DNA of 64,000 nt, taken from Clostridiaceae bacterium (GTDB lineage Bacteria; Bacillota; Clostridia; Lachnospirales; Lachnospiraceae). The notes under the pieces were generated by a model, which made no database searches, was not told the DNA's origin, and saw nothing but the letters and a program-made list of their open reading frames with translations. Of the stretch, positions 1-7,686 are shown piece by piece. How positions within the stretch are numbered: the stretch's first letter is position 1; each line of letters starts with the position of its first letter. A program made the translations under genes and the position numbers. The DNA is taken from contig CABJBA010000006.1 in NCBI GenBank assembly GCA_902363735.1, positions 124,001 to 188,000 on the forward strand, in the 5' to 3' direction.

Positions 1-2169
1 GAATATGATAAAGCCGGAAGACTGCAGAAAAAAATGGATAGGAATAAGGACCATATCTTTTACCAGCATGATGCTCTGGAACGTCTGATAAAAGAAACCG
101 TTCAAAAGAAAACTTCTGAAGGACTGGTGACTAGCCAGCGGGAGTATGTCTATAGTAAAAATGGCAAGCTAATCCTGGAAATTAGCCGGGAATCTGTAGG
201 AGGAAAACAAACGGTCTTCCTGGAAACGAAGTACCGTTACAATCATAAAGGCCAGTTATCCAACCAGGAAGACCCGGGAAATATAGAGAAGAATTATACT
301 TATGATATTTATGGAAACCGGCAGTCCTTTCAACTTACCCAGAAAGGAAATGCAAGCCCGGATGTCAGTCTGTATTATATTTATGATGACTTATACCGTT
401 TAAAACAGGTAAGAAAAAACAGTGCTGCCGGAGTGATACTGGCAGAGTACGAATATGATGAAAAAGGCAATCGTAAAAAACTTCGATATTCGCAGTCCGA
501 TGTGGAAACCAGCTATAAGTATAATGATGGCAATAGGATAATATCTTTACAAAATAAACATCATGGAACCTTGATTTCTGAATGGGAATATGTCTATGAT
601 GTGGATGGAAACATTCTAGGCAAAATTAACAAAGCCGGTTCTGCCCCAGTTACGATATCCTATTGCTATGACCGGCTGGGGCGTCTGACAGAAGAAGATT
701 ATTCCGACTGGAAGCGGACGCTTTATACCTATGACGCATATTCCAACCGTATGAAAATGATGGTGGAAGGAAGAACAAAGGATGAATTGGTCAGTGTTAC
801 CAGCTATGAGTATGGTTTGAACAACCGATTGGAAAAGGAGACAAAAAAACAGGGGAAAATAACTGAAACGTATCGGTACCGTTATGATGATAATGGGAAT
901 GAAACCTTCCGGATTTGGGAGAAAACATCACCAACGCCGGACTATCCGGGAAATGTCAAGTTATCGGGGAACTATCAAATGGAAACTCCGACAGTTTATG
1001 AGTGGAGACACTATGATGGATTCAATCAACTGAGCCGGATTAATCAGGATGATAAAGAGATTACATATCAGTACCGGGGGGATGGACTGCGCCACAGCGC
1101 CCAGGTGAGGAGATTAACCGAAAACCAAGGTAAAACGAATTTGTATTGCTGGGATGGAAGCGATATTGTGGCGGAACAGGCTGACGGCAGTAAGATTAAG
1201 ACCTATTTAAGGGGAATCAATTTGGTTGCCAGTGAAATAGACCGTGTGGTATACTACTATATATTTAATGAACATGGGGATGTAACCCAACTGTGGAGCC
1301 ATAACGGGACATGCAAAGCTTCGTATGAGTATGATGCTTTTGGCGTTGAGAGAAACCTGGATAAGGAGGATAAGAATCCATTCCGGTATTATGGGGAGTA
1401 CTTCGACATAAATAGTGGTAGGTATTACTTGCGAGCCAGATATTACGATCCGGCAATAGGCCGTTTTCTTGCAGAGGATACGCACTGGAATCCCACAAAT
1501 ATGATTTATGGGGATAATCTCATTAAATGGAATGAGCAACCGGCAGTCACCAATGACCCGCTTGGATTGTCCACCTACACATACAAGCCAGATGTGTCAG
1601 CAATTATGCAAAGTGGCAATTTGTATGTATATGCAGGAAACAATCCTATTCTATATGTTGACTCTAACGGCGAGATCTTTATGCTGGTTACAGGAGCCAT
1701 TGGTGCGGTTGCCGGTGGCATAGGGGGAGCGATTTACTCACAAGTCAAGTATGGTGAAGTTCGCTGGCAGAATATCGCTGCGGGTGCCGCCATTGGCGGC
1801 GCAGTAGGGTTGACAGGTGGTGCAGCGGCAGGAGCTATCATTGCTGGTAGTGCAACGGCATCAACTGGAGCGGTACTTACTGGAATGGGCGTTGCGGGTG
1901 CAACAGCTTCTGCTGGAGCAGTTTACAAAACGCTTGAAAAGGGAGTGGACTTTACTCAAACAACATTAACAAGAATGAATAATCCCAACAGATTTGTGCC
2001 TGTACAAACCTTAATCCAAGCAATAAAAAGTGGTGCTGCTCGTCCTGATCCACAAGGTACAAAAGCGATTATGTATACTATTGAACTGTTTAAAAGTGGA
2101 AAAGCGTATAACTTGGAAGTTCTTTATGACAAAGCGACAAACACCATTTTACATTTTCTGTATAAGTGA
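1..2169 (+). CDS. RHS/YD-repeat polymorphic toxin, 5'-truncated by window
   Basis: The frame is open from base 1 and starts in the middle of a YD repeat, so the true start lies upstream. About 500 residues of YD-type repeats (YDxxGN, YxYDxxGR) lead to the conserved RHS core end, with RYYDPAIGRF, a DPLGL motif and YAGNNPILYVD. A glycine/alanine-rich hydrophobic stretch follows (about 550-640 from the first internal Met). The last 65 or so residues differ in character and end in LEVLYDKATNTILHFLYK. By family knowledge this is the layout of a secreted or contact-delivered toxin whose variable C-terminus is the effector. The tip resembles small RNase-like (BECR-fold) toxin domains, which is inference only. 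A small acidic gene nine bases downstream looks like the cognate immunity gene. Ordinary for the family except for the very short toxin tip. Confidence 0.88.
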   Translation, partial: EYDKAGRLQKKMDRNKDHIFYQHDALERLIKETVQKKTSEGLVTSQREYVYSKNGKLILEISRESVGGKQTVFLETKYRYNHKGQLSNQEDPGNIEKNYTYDIYGNRQSFQLTQKGNASPDVSLYYIYDDLYRLKQVRKNSAAGVILAEYEYDEKGNRKKLRYSQSDVETSYKYNDGNRIISLQNKHHGTLISEWEYVYDVDGNILGKINKAGSAPVTISYCYDRLGRLTEEDYSDWKRTLYTYDAYSNRMKMMVEGRTKDELVSVTSYEYGLNNRLEKETKKQGKITETYRYRYDDNGNETFRIWEKTSPTPDYPGNVKLSGNYQMETPTVYEWRHYDGFNQLSRINQDDKEITYQYRGDGLRHSAQVRRLTENQGKTNLYCWDGSDIVAEQADGSKIKTYLRGINLVASEIDRVVYYYIFNEHGDVTQLWSHNGTCKASYEYDAFGVERNLDKEDKNPFRYYGEYFDINSGRYYLRARYYDPAIGRFLAEDTHWNPTNMIYGDNLIKWNEQPAVTNDPLGLSTYTYKPDVSAIMQSGNLYVYAGNNPILYVDSNGEIFMLVTGAIGAVAGGIGGAIYSQVKYGEVRWQNIAAGAAIGGAVGLTGGAAAGAIIAGSATASTGAVLTGMGVAGATASAGAVYKTLEKGVDFTQTTLTRMNNPNRFVPVQTLIQAIKSGAARPDPQGTKAIMYTIELFKSGKAYNLEVLYDKATNTILHFLYK

Positions 2170-2178
2170 GGAATTATA

Positions 2179-2460
2179 ATGACGAAAAAACAACAATTGT
2201 ATTATTTGCTAGAGGCATTTTCACAAGGCCAATACGAGGTAGAGACATTTTGTAAGGCGTTTGAAGAAGTGTTTTATCCGGATGTTCCTTATGAGGAATT
2301 GGTCCCTGATGAACTAATGGCATTTGAGGACTTAGCAGAAGTAGTGGTTCGTTTTTCACCGTTTAGTGACGATTTGAACGCATATCCCAAGGTTTATCGG
2401 ACTGAAGATGAAGTGAGAAAAGCAATCAACGCAGCTACTGATAAATTAATAAAAAAATAA
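2179..2460 (+). CDS. probable immunity protein (colicin-D-immunity-like)
   Basis: This 93-aa, acidic, apparently helical cytoplasmic protein has no signal or membrane segment. It starts nine bases after the RHS toxin stop, with a GAGGA ribosome binding site, so it is probably co-transcribed. The patterns FCKAFEEVF, DLAEVVVRFSPFSDD and a C-terminal EDEVRKAI resemble small colicin-immunity-domain proteins as I remember them; no search was done. Position directly behind the variable toxin tip is the strongest evidence for an immunity role. It would bind and neutralise the C-terminal domain of the upstream RHS protein in the producing cell. If the homology holds, the toxin may be a tRNase-like enzyme. 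Confidence 0.65.
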   Translation: MTKKQQLYYLLEAFSQGQYEVETFCKAFEEVFYPDVPYEELVPDELMAFEDLAEVVVRFSPFSDDLNAYPKVYRTEDEVRKAINAATDKLIKK

Positions 2461-2484
2461 TAGGGGTGGCGCGAAACAGTAAAT

Positions 2485-2526
2485 GCACAGCCGCCGTTGG
2501 ATTCCAAAGTCCAATGGTGGCTGTGC
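2485..2526. terminator. strong hairpin after the immunity gene
   Basis: Two 17-base arms (2485-2501 and 2510-2526) pair with two G-T wobbles around an 8-base loop. The core also contains the palindrome TTGGATTCCAA. It lies between the end of the immunity gene and the end of a gene on the other strand, where a bidirectional terminator would sit. No long T run follows, so it could instead be a mobile-element end structure. Confidence 0.5.
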
Positions 2527-2902
2527 TATCTAATGTAGCTCCTCTTCTTACGTTTCCTGAAAAGCCGGGCGAACTTTGAACGGCTGAGAAAACTCAATAT
2601 GGACAGCTTTTCTTCGCCCGTCGTTTTTTTTAGATTAATACCCCATTGCTCGGCGATGGTGGCAAGCTTAGCCTCCTCGCTGCTGCCGGTTTCCTCTTTG
2701 GTAGACTGAAAAATATCCAGGTGCTTTTCAAACATTTCGAGATAGCTCTTTCCCTGCCGGGGCTGAGCTTCATTTTATGTGCATCATATAAACCATGAGC
2801 GATTTCCTCAAACCGCCGTGCTAAACGAAACCGCAGATAATCGTGCCCGTCAAGTTGGACTTTTTTAAGAGAGAATATATACTCATCCCGTCCCACCGTC
2901 AC
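2526..2902 (-). pseudogene. frameshifted gene of unknown function
   Basis: Two overlapping minus-strand frames read as one protein if joined. The upstream part (2902 down to about 2760) gives a basic segment with DGHDYLRFRLARRFEEIAHG. Near the run CCCCGGCAGGG (about 2755-2765) the reading continues better in the second frame, as RQGKSYLEMFEKHLDIFQS, and ends in a strongly basic tail (RLFRKRKKR) at 2526. The joined product is about 125 aa. I do not recognise the family. The first frame opens with GTG without a convincing ribosome binding site. Its position beside a broken transposase suggests decayed mobile-element cargo. A sequencing indel cannot be excluded. Confidence 0.45.
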
Positions 2903-2929
2903 CGCTTACTGTTTTTTTGTAATAGGAAA

Positions 2930-2946
2930 GTTCTCCTGCGGAGAAC
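2930..2946. repeat. perfect hairpin GTTCTCC-TGC-GGAGAAC
   Basis: Seven-base perfect arms (2930-2936 and 2940-2946) flank a three-base loop. No T tract follows on either strand, so it is not a classical terminator. It lies 28 bases upstream of the frameshifted gene and 53 bases beyond the end of a 59-aa gene. IS91-type elements carry small hairpins and GTTC/GAAC motifs at their ends, so an IS91 terminus is possible but unproven. Confidence 0.4.
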
Positions 2947-2998
2947 TCCCGAATGTAAAAATGCCCGTTAAAATGGGTATAAGAAACAGACGATGCTG

Positions 2999-3178
2999 TT
3001 AGTAGATGTAAAAGCCTTCTTCAAACTCGTCATCATCAAGGTCATCATCCTCGATAAGGAAGTAGTGCATGTCCAGTAAATCAGAGTCAGTCATGTTTCT
3101 GACAAGCTTTGCAGTCATTCCTTCCGGAGGATTTTTAATATATTTTTGTCTGAGTTCCTCCATAAGTTTTGGATCCAT
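2999..3178 (-). CDS. small acidic protein next to IS91 transposase
   Basis: This 59-aa frame starts with ATG at 3178. An AGGAG about 11 bases upstream supports the start. The protein has a basic N-terminal part (LRQKYIKNPPEGMTAKLVRN) and a very acidic end (IEDDDLDDDEFEEGF). There is no signal peptide or membrane segment. It lies 58 bases downstream of the truncated transposase on the same strand, separated by an imperfectly placed inverted repeat. I do not recognise a family; similar small acidic proteins may accompany clostridial transposases, but that is memory, not a search. The coding character (clean start, ribosome binding site, ordered charge pattern) argues it is real. Confidence 0.6.
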   Translation of the reverse strand: MDPKLMEELRQKYIKNPPEGMTAKLVRNMTDSDLLDMHYFLIEDDDLDDDEFEEGFYIY

Positions 3179-3192
3179 TGGTTTTAGGGTCT

Positions 3193-3228
3193 CCTGTCTG
3201 CTAATAAATTAAGTATGATACAGACAGG
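3193..3228. repeat. inverted repeat CCTGTCTG / CAGACAGG
   Basis: Perfect 8-base arms (3193-3200 and 3221-3228) flank a 20-base AT-rich spacer between the transposase stop and the 59-aa gene. The only homopolymer run, A7 at 3230-3236 of the plus strand, is on the wrong side to terminate the transposase transcript. It may be an element-specific site or a regulatory operator for the small gene. Confidence 0.4.
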
Positions 3229-3236
3229 CAAAAAAA

Positions 3237-4109
3237 TCAAGCAGAACGACATTTGGCTTTTATCATTGTCTTTTCATAAAGTTCTTCAAGAGAAACTCTG
3301 TGTTGATTATAATAAAGTTCTGCAAGCAGCATTTCATGCTTACATTTAGGACAGTTCAAAGGATCATAACCAAAAGATAGAGGAATGTTGCTGCGCCATT
3401 TTATAAAACTCCGTAGGAGCCGATGTTTGTACTTGGGGATGGCTTTATACAAAGATTGAGCTGTTTCCCTGGGGCTCGCGTAAAGTCCATAATAACGGGT
3501 CATTTTGAAGTTTTTCTCAGGAATATGCTGGATTAATAAGCGCATGAAATCAAGGTCAGGAAGAGTTTTCTGCACATAGGTATTATCCTCATGGCGGTTG
3601 TAATGAAAGGTGACATGTTCGCCATTATAGGAATCAATCCGCTTTAATGCCATGACAGGACATCCAAGATACCGGCTGATATATTTGATTACCGTATCGG
3701 TATCGGAAAGGGTAGGTTTAGCATAAACGTAGAACCCATTTTTATCTTTGCGGTAAATGAGGGCCTTTGTTTTCTTGAAAGAAGGACCGAGTCGAGATTT
3801 TAGCTGGTTCAAAAGAGCAGTCTGGAAGGGTTTCCTTAAAAGAGTGTAGTTGAAATGATTGACCGTCCGCCAGGAACCATCATCAGAGAGGCCGCCTTCT
3901 GAAATCAGACAATGAATGTGAGGATTCCATTCCAGGGGACGTCCGAAGGTGTGAAGAACACAAATGAAGCCGGGGACAAAGTTTTTGGATTTGTTTATGT
4001 TATAAAACATACGAAGGATAACACTGCGTACAGCGTGAAAGAGACAGTCAAGGAGAGAGCGGTCTTCTAAAAAGAAGTGTCGAAGACACTTTTTTATCAA
4101 GGGAGCCAC
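3237..4109 (-). CDS. IS91-family transposase, N-terminally truncated
   Basis: The 290 residues match the catalytic part of IS91-type rolling-circle transposases. The HUH metal motif is WNPHIHCLIS (His64, His66), and the paired nucleophiles are Tyr143 and Tyr147 in YISRY. The C-terminus carries a CPKC zinc-knuckle motif (LNCPKCKHEM). Full-length relatives start with a cysteine-rich zinc domain of roughly 80-100 residues, which is missing. The first possible codon is a GTG with an in-frame stop just before it and no ribosome binding site. The gene was therefore cut at or near the C10 run at 4138-4147. The catalytic residues are intact, but expression and activity are doubtful. Confidence 0.8.
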   Translation of the reverse strand: MAPLIKKCLRHFFLEDRSLLDCLFHAVRSVILRMFYNINKSKNFVPGFICVLHTFGRPLEWNPHIHCLISEGGLSDDGSWRTVNHFNYTLLRKPFQTALLNQLKSRLGPSFKKTKALIYRKDKNGFYVYAKPTLSDTDTVIKYISRYLGCPVMALKRIDSYNGEHVTFHYNRHEDNTYVQKTLPDLDFMRLLIQHIPEKNFKMTRYYGLYASPRETAQSLYKAIPKYKHRLLRSFIKWRSNIPLSFGYDPLNCPKCKHEMLLAELYYNQHRVSLEELYEKTMIKAKCRSA

Positions 4110-4137
4110 TCAATAACCATAAATCAGCTATTTTGCG

Positions 4138-4147
4138 CCCCCCCCCC
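4138..4147. repeat. ten-C homopolymer at the island border
   Basis: A run of ten C lies exactly between the stop of the asparaginase gene (4152) and the truncated transposase. Nothing similar occurs elsewhere in the window. It may mark a recombination junction, a phase-variable tract, or an assembly or sequencing artefact. Confidence 0.7.
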
Positions 4148-4151
4148 TTTC

Positions 4152-5156
4152 TCATACCTGCCACAGAATATCTCTATTAATAGTACGGTAAAATAACTCC
4201 CGTATTTCTTCCCGTTCTCCGGTCTGTCCCAGAATCCACATCAACTTAGTCACTGTAGCCTCCAGGGTCATATCATAGGCTTCCAAAAGACCCAATTCCT
4301 TTTTTATAGTATGTCCCACCTCATAGACGGACATATTGCTCCCTTCATTGGTCACCTGAGTAGCCATGACAACAGTTTTCCCAAGGGAAATCCATGATTC
4401 AACAGCTTTGTAAAAATCTCCGGTGTCATAGGAAGGCAGGCCGCCGACCCCAAATGACTCTATAATTACGGCATCATAGTGCTCCGCCAGATAATCCAGA
4501 ACATTTGACTCCATGGAAGGAATCAGCTTCATCAATGCCACACGGGGATTTAAAGTCTGAAAAAACTGCACCTTTCTGGGAGCAGCAGCTTTATCGTCTA
4601 AGTAAAACAACACATGTCCATCCTGAACGGTAGCAATATAAGGAAAGTTAATACTGGAAAAAGCGTTGTAGCTTTTAGATCTCTCCTTTTTCCCCCTGGT
4701 GCCTGCAAGGACCTTGCCGTCGAACACAATGGTGACTCCGTGGGCTTTTTCCTGGCTTGCAAACCGTAGACTGTCTGATAAATTGGTGCGGGCATCTGTA
4801 TTTTCCATGTCAATAGGTCTTTGGGCTCCGGTGATTACAATAGGCTTTTCCGAATTCTGAATCAGATAAGAAAGGGCCGAAGCTGTATAAGCCATGGTAT
4901 CTGTACCGTGACAGATAACAAAACCGTCATAATCGTTATAATGGGTTTCAATAGCTTCTGCCATAGCAAGCCAGTGGTTAGGCTGCATATTGGTGCTGTC
5001 TATATTCAATATCTGCAGGCTGTCTGCCTGGCAGAACTTTGCCGTCTCCGGGACATAGGAAAGGATTTCGTCTGAGGTAAGCAGAGGCTTTAAACCCTGA
5101 TCGCTTCTTTTGCAGGCGATGGTGCCTCCCGTTCCCAGCATTAATATTTTTTTCAT
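4152..5156 (-). CDS. ansA: type I (cytoplasmic) L-asparaginase
   Basis: It hydrolyses L-asparagine to aspartate and ammonia. The 334-aa length and lack of a signal peptide fit the cytoplasmic AnsA group. The first catalytic threonine lies in the N-terminal GTGGTIA motif (residues 8-14). The second conserved block, with the Thr-Asp pair, is CHGTDTMAYTA near residue 85. A GGAGG lies about 11 bases before the ATG. The gene is transcribed alone, converging on the IS91 remnant. Its stop lies only four bases from the C10 run, so the original terminator has probably been replaced by the insertion. Nothing abnormal in the protein. Confidence 0.93.
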   Translation of the reverse strand: MKKILMLGTGGTIACKRSDQGLKPLLTSDEILSYVPETAKFCQADSLQILNIDSTNMQPNHWLAMAEAIETHYNDYDGFVICHGTDTMAYTASALSYLIQNSEKPIVITGAQRPIDMENTDARTNLSDSLRFASQEKAHGVTIVFDGKVLAGTRGKKERSKSYNAFSSINFPYIATVQDGHVLFYLDDKAAAPRKVQFFQTLNPRVALMKLIPSMESNVLDYLAEHYDAVIIESFGVGGLPSYDTGDFYKAVESWISLGKTVVMATQVTNEGSNMSVYEVGHTIKKELGLLEAYDMTLEATVTKLMWILGQTGEREEIRELFYRTINRDILWQV

Positions 5157-5284
5157 CTCTGATATTACCTCCTAAGGGACATTAATATATGATTGTAGCA
5201 CTGTTTCTTTTATCCGTACAGGGGAATCATGCAATTACCCATAAAATAGAACGGTTTCGATAGCTAAATTCTGGTTTTAAAAGA

Positions 5285-5313
5285 TTCACAATGGAGAAAA
5301 TATGTGATAGAAT
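5285..5313 (+). promoter_or_regulatory. sigma-A-type promoter for the DUF4250 gene
   Basis: TTCACA (5285-5290), a 17-base spacer and TAGAAT (5308-5313) lie 31 bases before the ATG of the DUF4250 gene. Found by eye. Confidence 0.55.
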
Positions 5314-5344
5314 AACTTTGATACCGGAATAGGAGAAACAAAAA

Positions 5345-5524
5345 ATGTCTAATATACCAAAAGACCCCGTAATATTGCTGAGCTATATCAACACTCAGTT
5401 AAGAGATTATTATCCCTCTCTGGAAGAATGCTGCTTAAGTCTTGGAATTGAGGCTGGGGACTTGTCCAGTACACTGGCAGCCATTGATTACCATTATAAC
5501 AGAGAGAGAAACCAGTTTATATGA
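5345..5524 (+). CDS. DUF4250 domain protein
   Basis: This 59-aa cytoplasmic protein starts with ATG at 5345, behind a GGAG. It contains PKDPVILLSYINTQLRDYYP near the start and ends in IDYHYNRERNQF. This is the pattern of DUF4250, a small helical family of unknown function common in Clostridia. The gene is monocistronic, with its own promoter and a hairpin terminator just after the stop. Function is unknown. Two adjacent cysteines (residues 29-30) may or may not matter. Confidence 0.8.
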   Translation: MSNIPKDPVILLSYINTQLRDYYPSLEECCLSLGIEAGDLSSTLAAIDYHYNRERNQFI

Positions 5525-5537
5525 TAAATTTTAGAGG

Positions 5538-5563
5538 GTCGTCGCTGAAGCGGTGGCTTTTTT
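5538..5563 (+). terminator. terminator after DUF4250 gene
   Basis: An 8-bp stem (5538-5545 with 5550-5557, including G-T pairs) with a four-base loop is followed by T6, 14 bases after the stop. Confidence 0.7.
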
Positions 5564-5608
5564 GCAATAGAACCCGTAAACCGACCGCCACGACAGGAGG
5601 AATTTATA

Positions 5609-7120
5609 ATGGGAGCAATTTGGAGACAGACGGCAGATATGTGGAACTGGTCCATGGATCATTTGATTTACATTAACCTGGTTCTTTCTGTTATCATTGT
5701 GTTTTTTCAGAGGCGCGATCCTAAGACAGTCTGGACCTGGCTCCTGGCTCTTTATTTTGTCCCGGTATTCGGAATTCTCGTTTACCTGCTTTTCGGACAG
5801 GATATGAGAAAGGATAAGCTGTTCCGGGTCAAAGAGGTGGAAGACCGGATGCGTTATTCCATAAAAAGCCAGGAAGAATTTTTGAAAAAGAATGACATCA
5901 GACTCATGTCATCTTTATCCAAAGATTACGAAGATCTGGTAGTCTATAATCTGGAGACTTCCGGGTCTGTGCTGACAGTTGACAACAGCATTGAGATATT
6001 TACAGATGGAGAAGAAAAATTTGAAGATTTGCGGACGGCGCTTTCAAAAGCAGTCCATTTCATTCATATGCAGTATTATATCATCAAGGATGACGAGGTA
6101 TTTGACTCCATCATCCCTGTTTTAATTGAGCGTGCCAAAACTGGAGTAGAGGTGAGAATCCTCTGTGACGGAATGGGAGGGCGCTTTATGGCAAAAGAGA
6201 AGTGGAGAAGGCTGAAAGAAAACGGTGTAAAGGTGGGAATATTCTTCCCGCCCATACTGGGAAGACTTCAGCTTCGGGTTAATTACCGAAACCACAGAAA
6301 GATCGTAGTTATTGACAACCAGATCGGATATGTGGGCGGCTTTAATATCGGCAGGGAGTATATTTCCAAGGACCCTAAATTTGGCTACTGGCGGGATACC
6401 CATTTAAAGATACAGGGGGGATCCGTGCTGAGTTTGCAGATCCGCTTCGCTTTGGACTGGAATTATGCCACAGGAGAAAATCTGTTTAAAAATATGAAGT
6501 ATTTCTGTGAAGAAGAGGATGGAAGCTGTCTGGAGTGCTATGGAATTGATGAAAACTGGGAGGTGGAGAAAAGGCTTGGCATACAGATCATTGCCAGCGG
6601 TCCTGATGCCAGAAGCCGTCAGATCCGGGATAATTATATCCGGCTTTTTTCCAAGGCAAAGGATCATATTTATATTCAGACTCCGTATTTCGTACCTGAT
6701 GATGCGGTGCTGTCCACCCTTAAGATTGCAGCCCGGTCCGGTGTTGATGTGAGACTTATGATTCCCTGCAAGCCCGACCACCCCTTTGTCTACTGGGCAA
6801 CTTACTCCTATGTGGGGGATCTGCTGTTTGCAGGAGCCAGATGTTATACCTATGAAAATGGTTTCCTTCACTCTAAGGGTGTTATGACCGATGGAAAGGT
6901 CAGTTCTTACGGCACTGCCAACATGGATATCCGGAGCTTTGAACTGAATTTTGAAGTCAATGCGGTGATCTATGATGAGGAAACTACCAGGAAGCTGGAA
7001 GATTTGTTTTTAGAAGATTTGAAGTCGTGTAAGGAGATTACACCTGAGATATACGGAGAGCGGAGCCTTTTAATCCGGCTTAAGGAACAGGGAAGCAGAC
7101 TGCTGTCTCCTCTCCTGTAG
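5609..7120 (+). CDS. cls: cardiolipin synthase (PLD family)
   Basis: It joins two phosphatidylglycerol molecules to make cardiolipin at the inner face of the membrane. The 503 residues show the usual order: two N-terminal membrane helices (about 15-35 and 43-65, the latter ending in LLFGQD), then two phospholipase D domains. The HKD motifs are HRKIVVID near residue 229 and HSKGVMTD near residue 421, each followed by the expected G/N-rich segment (GGFNIG and GTANMD). An AGGAGG precedes the ATG. The downstream genes (CmpB-like protein, plsC) also concern the envelope, so a membrane-lipid group is plausible, although no tight coupling is seen. Confidence 0.93.
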   Translation: MGAIWRQTADMWNWSMDHLIYINLVLSVIIVFFQRRDPKTVWTWLLALYFVPVFGILVYLLFGQDMRKDKLFRVKEVEDRMRYSIKSQEEFLKKNDIRLMSSLSKDYEDLVVYNLETSGSVLTVDNSIEIFTDGEEKFEDLRTALSKAVHFIHMQYYIIKDDEVFDSIIPVLIERAKTGVEVRILCDGMGGRFMAKEKWRRLKENGVKVGIFFPPILGRLQLRVNYRNHRKIVVIDNQIGYVGGFNIGREYISKDPKFGYWRDTHLKIQGGSVLSLQIRFALDWNYATGENLFKNMKYFCEEEDGSCLECYGIDENWEVEKRLGIQIIASGPDARSRQIRDNYIRLFSKAKDHIYIQTPYFVPDDAVLSTLKIAARSGVDVRLMIPCKPDHPFVYWATYSYVGDLLFAGARCYTYENGFLHSKGVMTDGKVSSYGTANMDIRSFELNFEVNAVIYDEETTRKLEDLFLEDLKSCKEITPEIYGERSLLIRLKEQGSRLLSPLL

Positions 7121-7164
7121 AATTCTTTTACAGTGTAACATATTTTCTCCTTAACTGGCGCATA

Positions 7165-7632
7165 ATGAAAGTTATGAAGACATTAATACAAAACTTAAAA
7201 CAACTGCCCCTTGATTTCTGCAAATGCGGAATCACAGGCTGGTGTCTGGAGGTTATTTTCACCTCTACCGATTCTATTCTTCGCCAGGATTGGCGGCTGA
7301 TGGGCCATACCTCCCTCCTCATGTTTCCCATTTACGGCTGCGGCGCTCTCTTAGGTCCCATTGGAGATAGCATTGACCAGTGGGTTAATCCAGGGCTGGG
7401 ACTGGCGGTGAAGCGGGTGGATACGGCTATCCGCCATGGGTTCCTCTTCATGGTTTTGATTTTTGTAGCGGAATACCTTGCGGGAACCCTGTTAAGGGGA
7501 CAGGGGATGTGTCCCTGGGATTATACCGGACGCAGTACCAACATCGACGGATTGATCCGTCTGGACTTTGCACCTTTGTGGTTTGCCACAGGACTGTTGT
7601 TTGAACAAATTACAAAAAAGAAAGGCGGGTAG
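7165..7632 (+). CDS. CmpB-like (ABC_trans_CmpB) membrane protein
   Basis: This 155-aa hydrophobic protein has about four membrane helices. Conserved segments are CGITGWCLEVIFT near the start, LMFPIYGCGALLGP in the middle and PWDYTGRSTNIDG near the end. These match the putative type IV ABC-transporter-associated family PF06541 as I know it. No ATPase is encoded nearby, so transport function is only an annotation habit; the biochemical role is unknown. The start is uncertain: no good ribosome binding site is visible, and a second ATG lies three codons in. It is placed between cls and plsC, both membrane-lipid genes. Confidence 0.75.
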   Translation: MKVMKTLIQNLKQLPLDFCKCGITGWCLEVIFTSTDSILRQDWRLMGHTSLLMFPIYGCGALLGPIGDSIDQWVNPGLGLAVKRVDTAIRHGFLFMVLIFVAEYLAGTLLRGQGMCPWDYTGRSTNIDGLIRLDFAPLWFATGLLFEQITKKKGG

Positions 7633-7686
7633 TATTGTAATTACAGATTCCATTCTATATAATAAATGGAATGGAGGACTAGACTA

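Larger units (their letters stand above)
2930..4137 (-). mobile_element. remnant of an IS91-family element
   Basis: The block holds an N-terminally truncated Y2 (HUH) transposase, a 59-aa companion gene and two small inverted repeats. Its right border is near the C10 run (4138-4147), where an ordinary chromosomal gene (asparaginase) resumes. The left border is uncertain; the hairpin at 2930 is my best guess. IS91 elements move by rolling-circle transposition and leave no target duplication, so no direct repeats are expected. Confidence 0.45.

Noticed and set aside
1207..1539. Open frames on the minus strand inside the RHS gene
   Set aside because: They are shadows of the YD-repeat coding frame, with no ribosome binding sites and repetitive composition.
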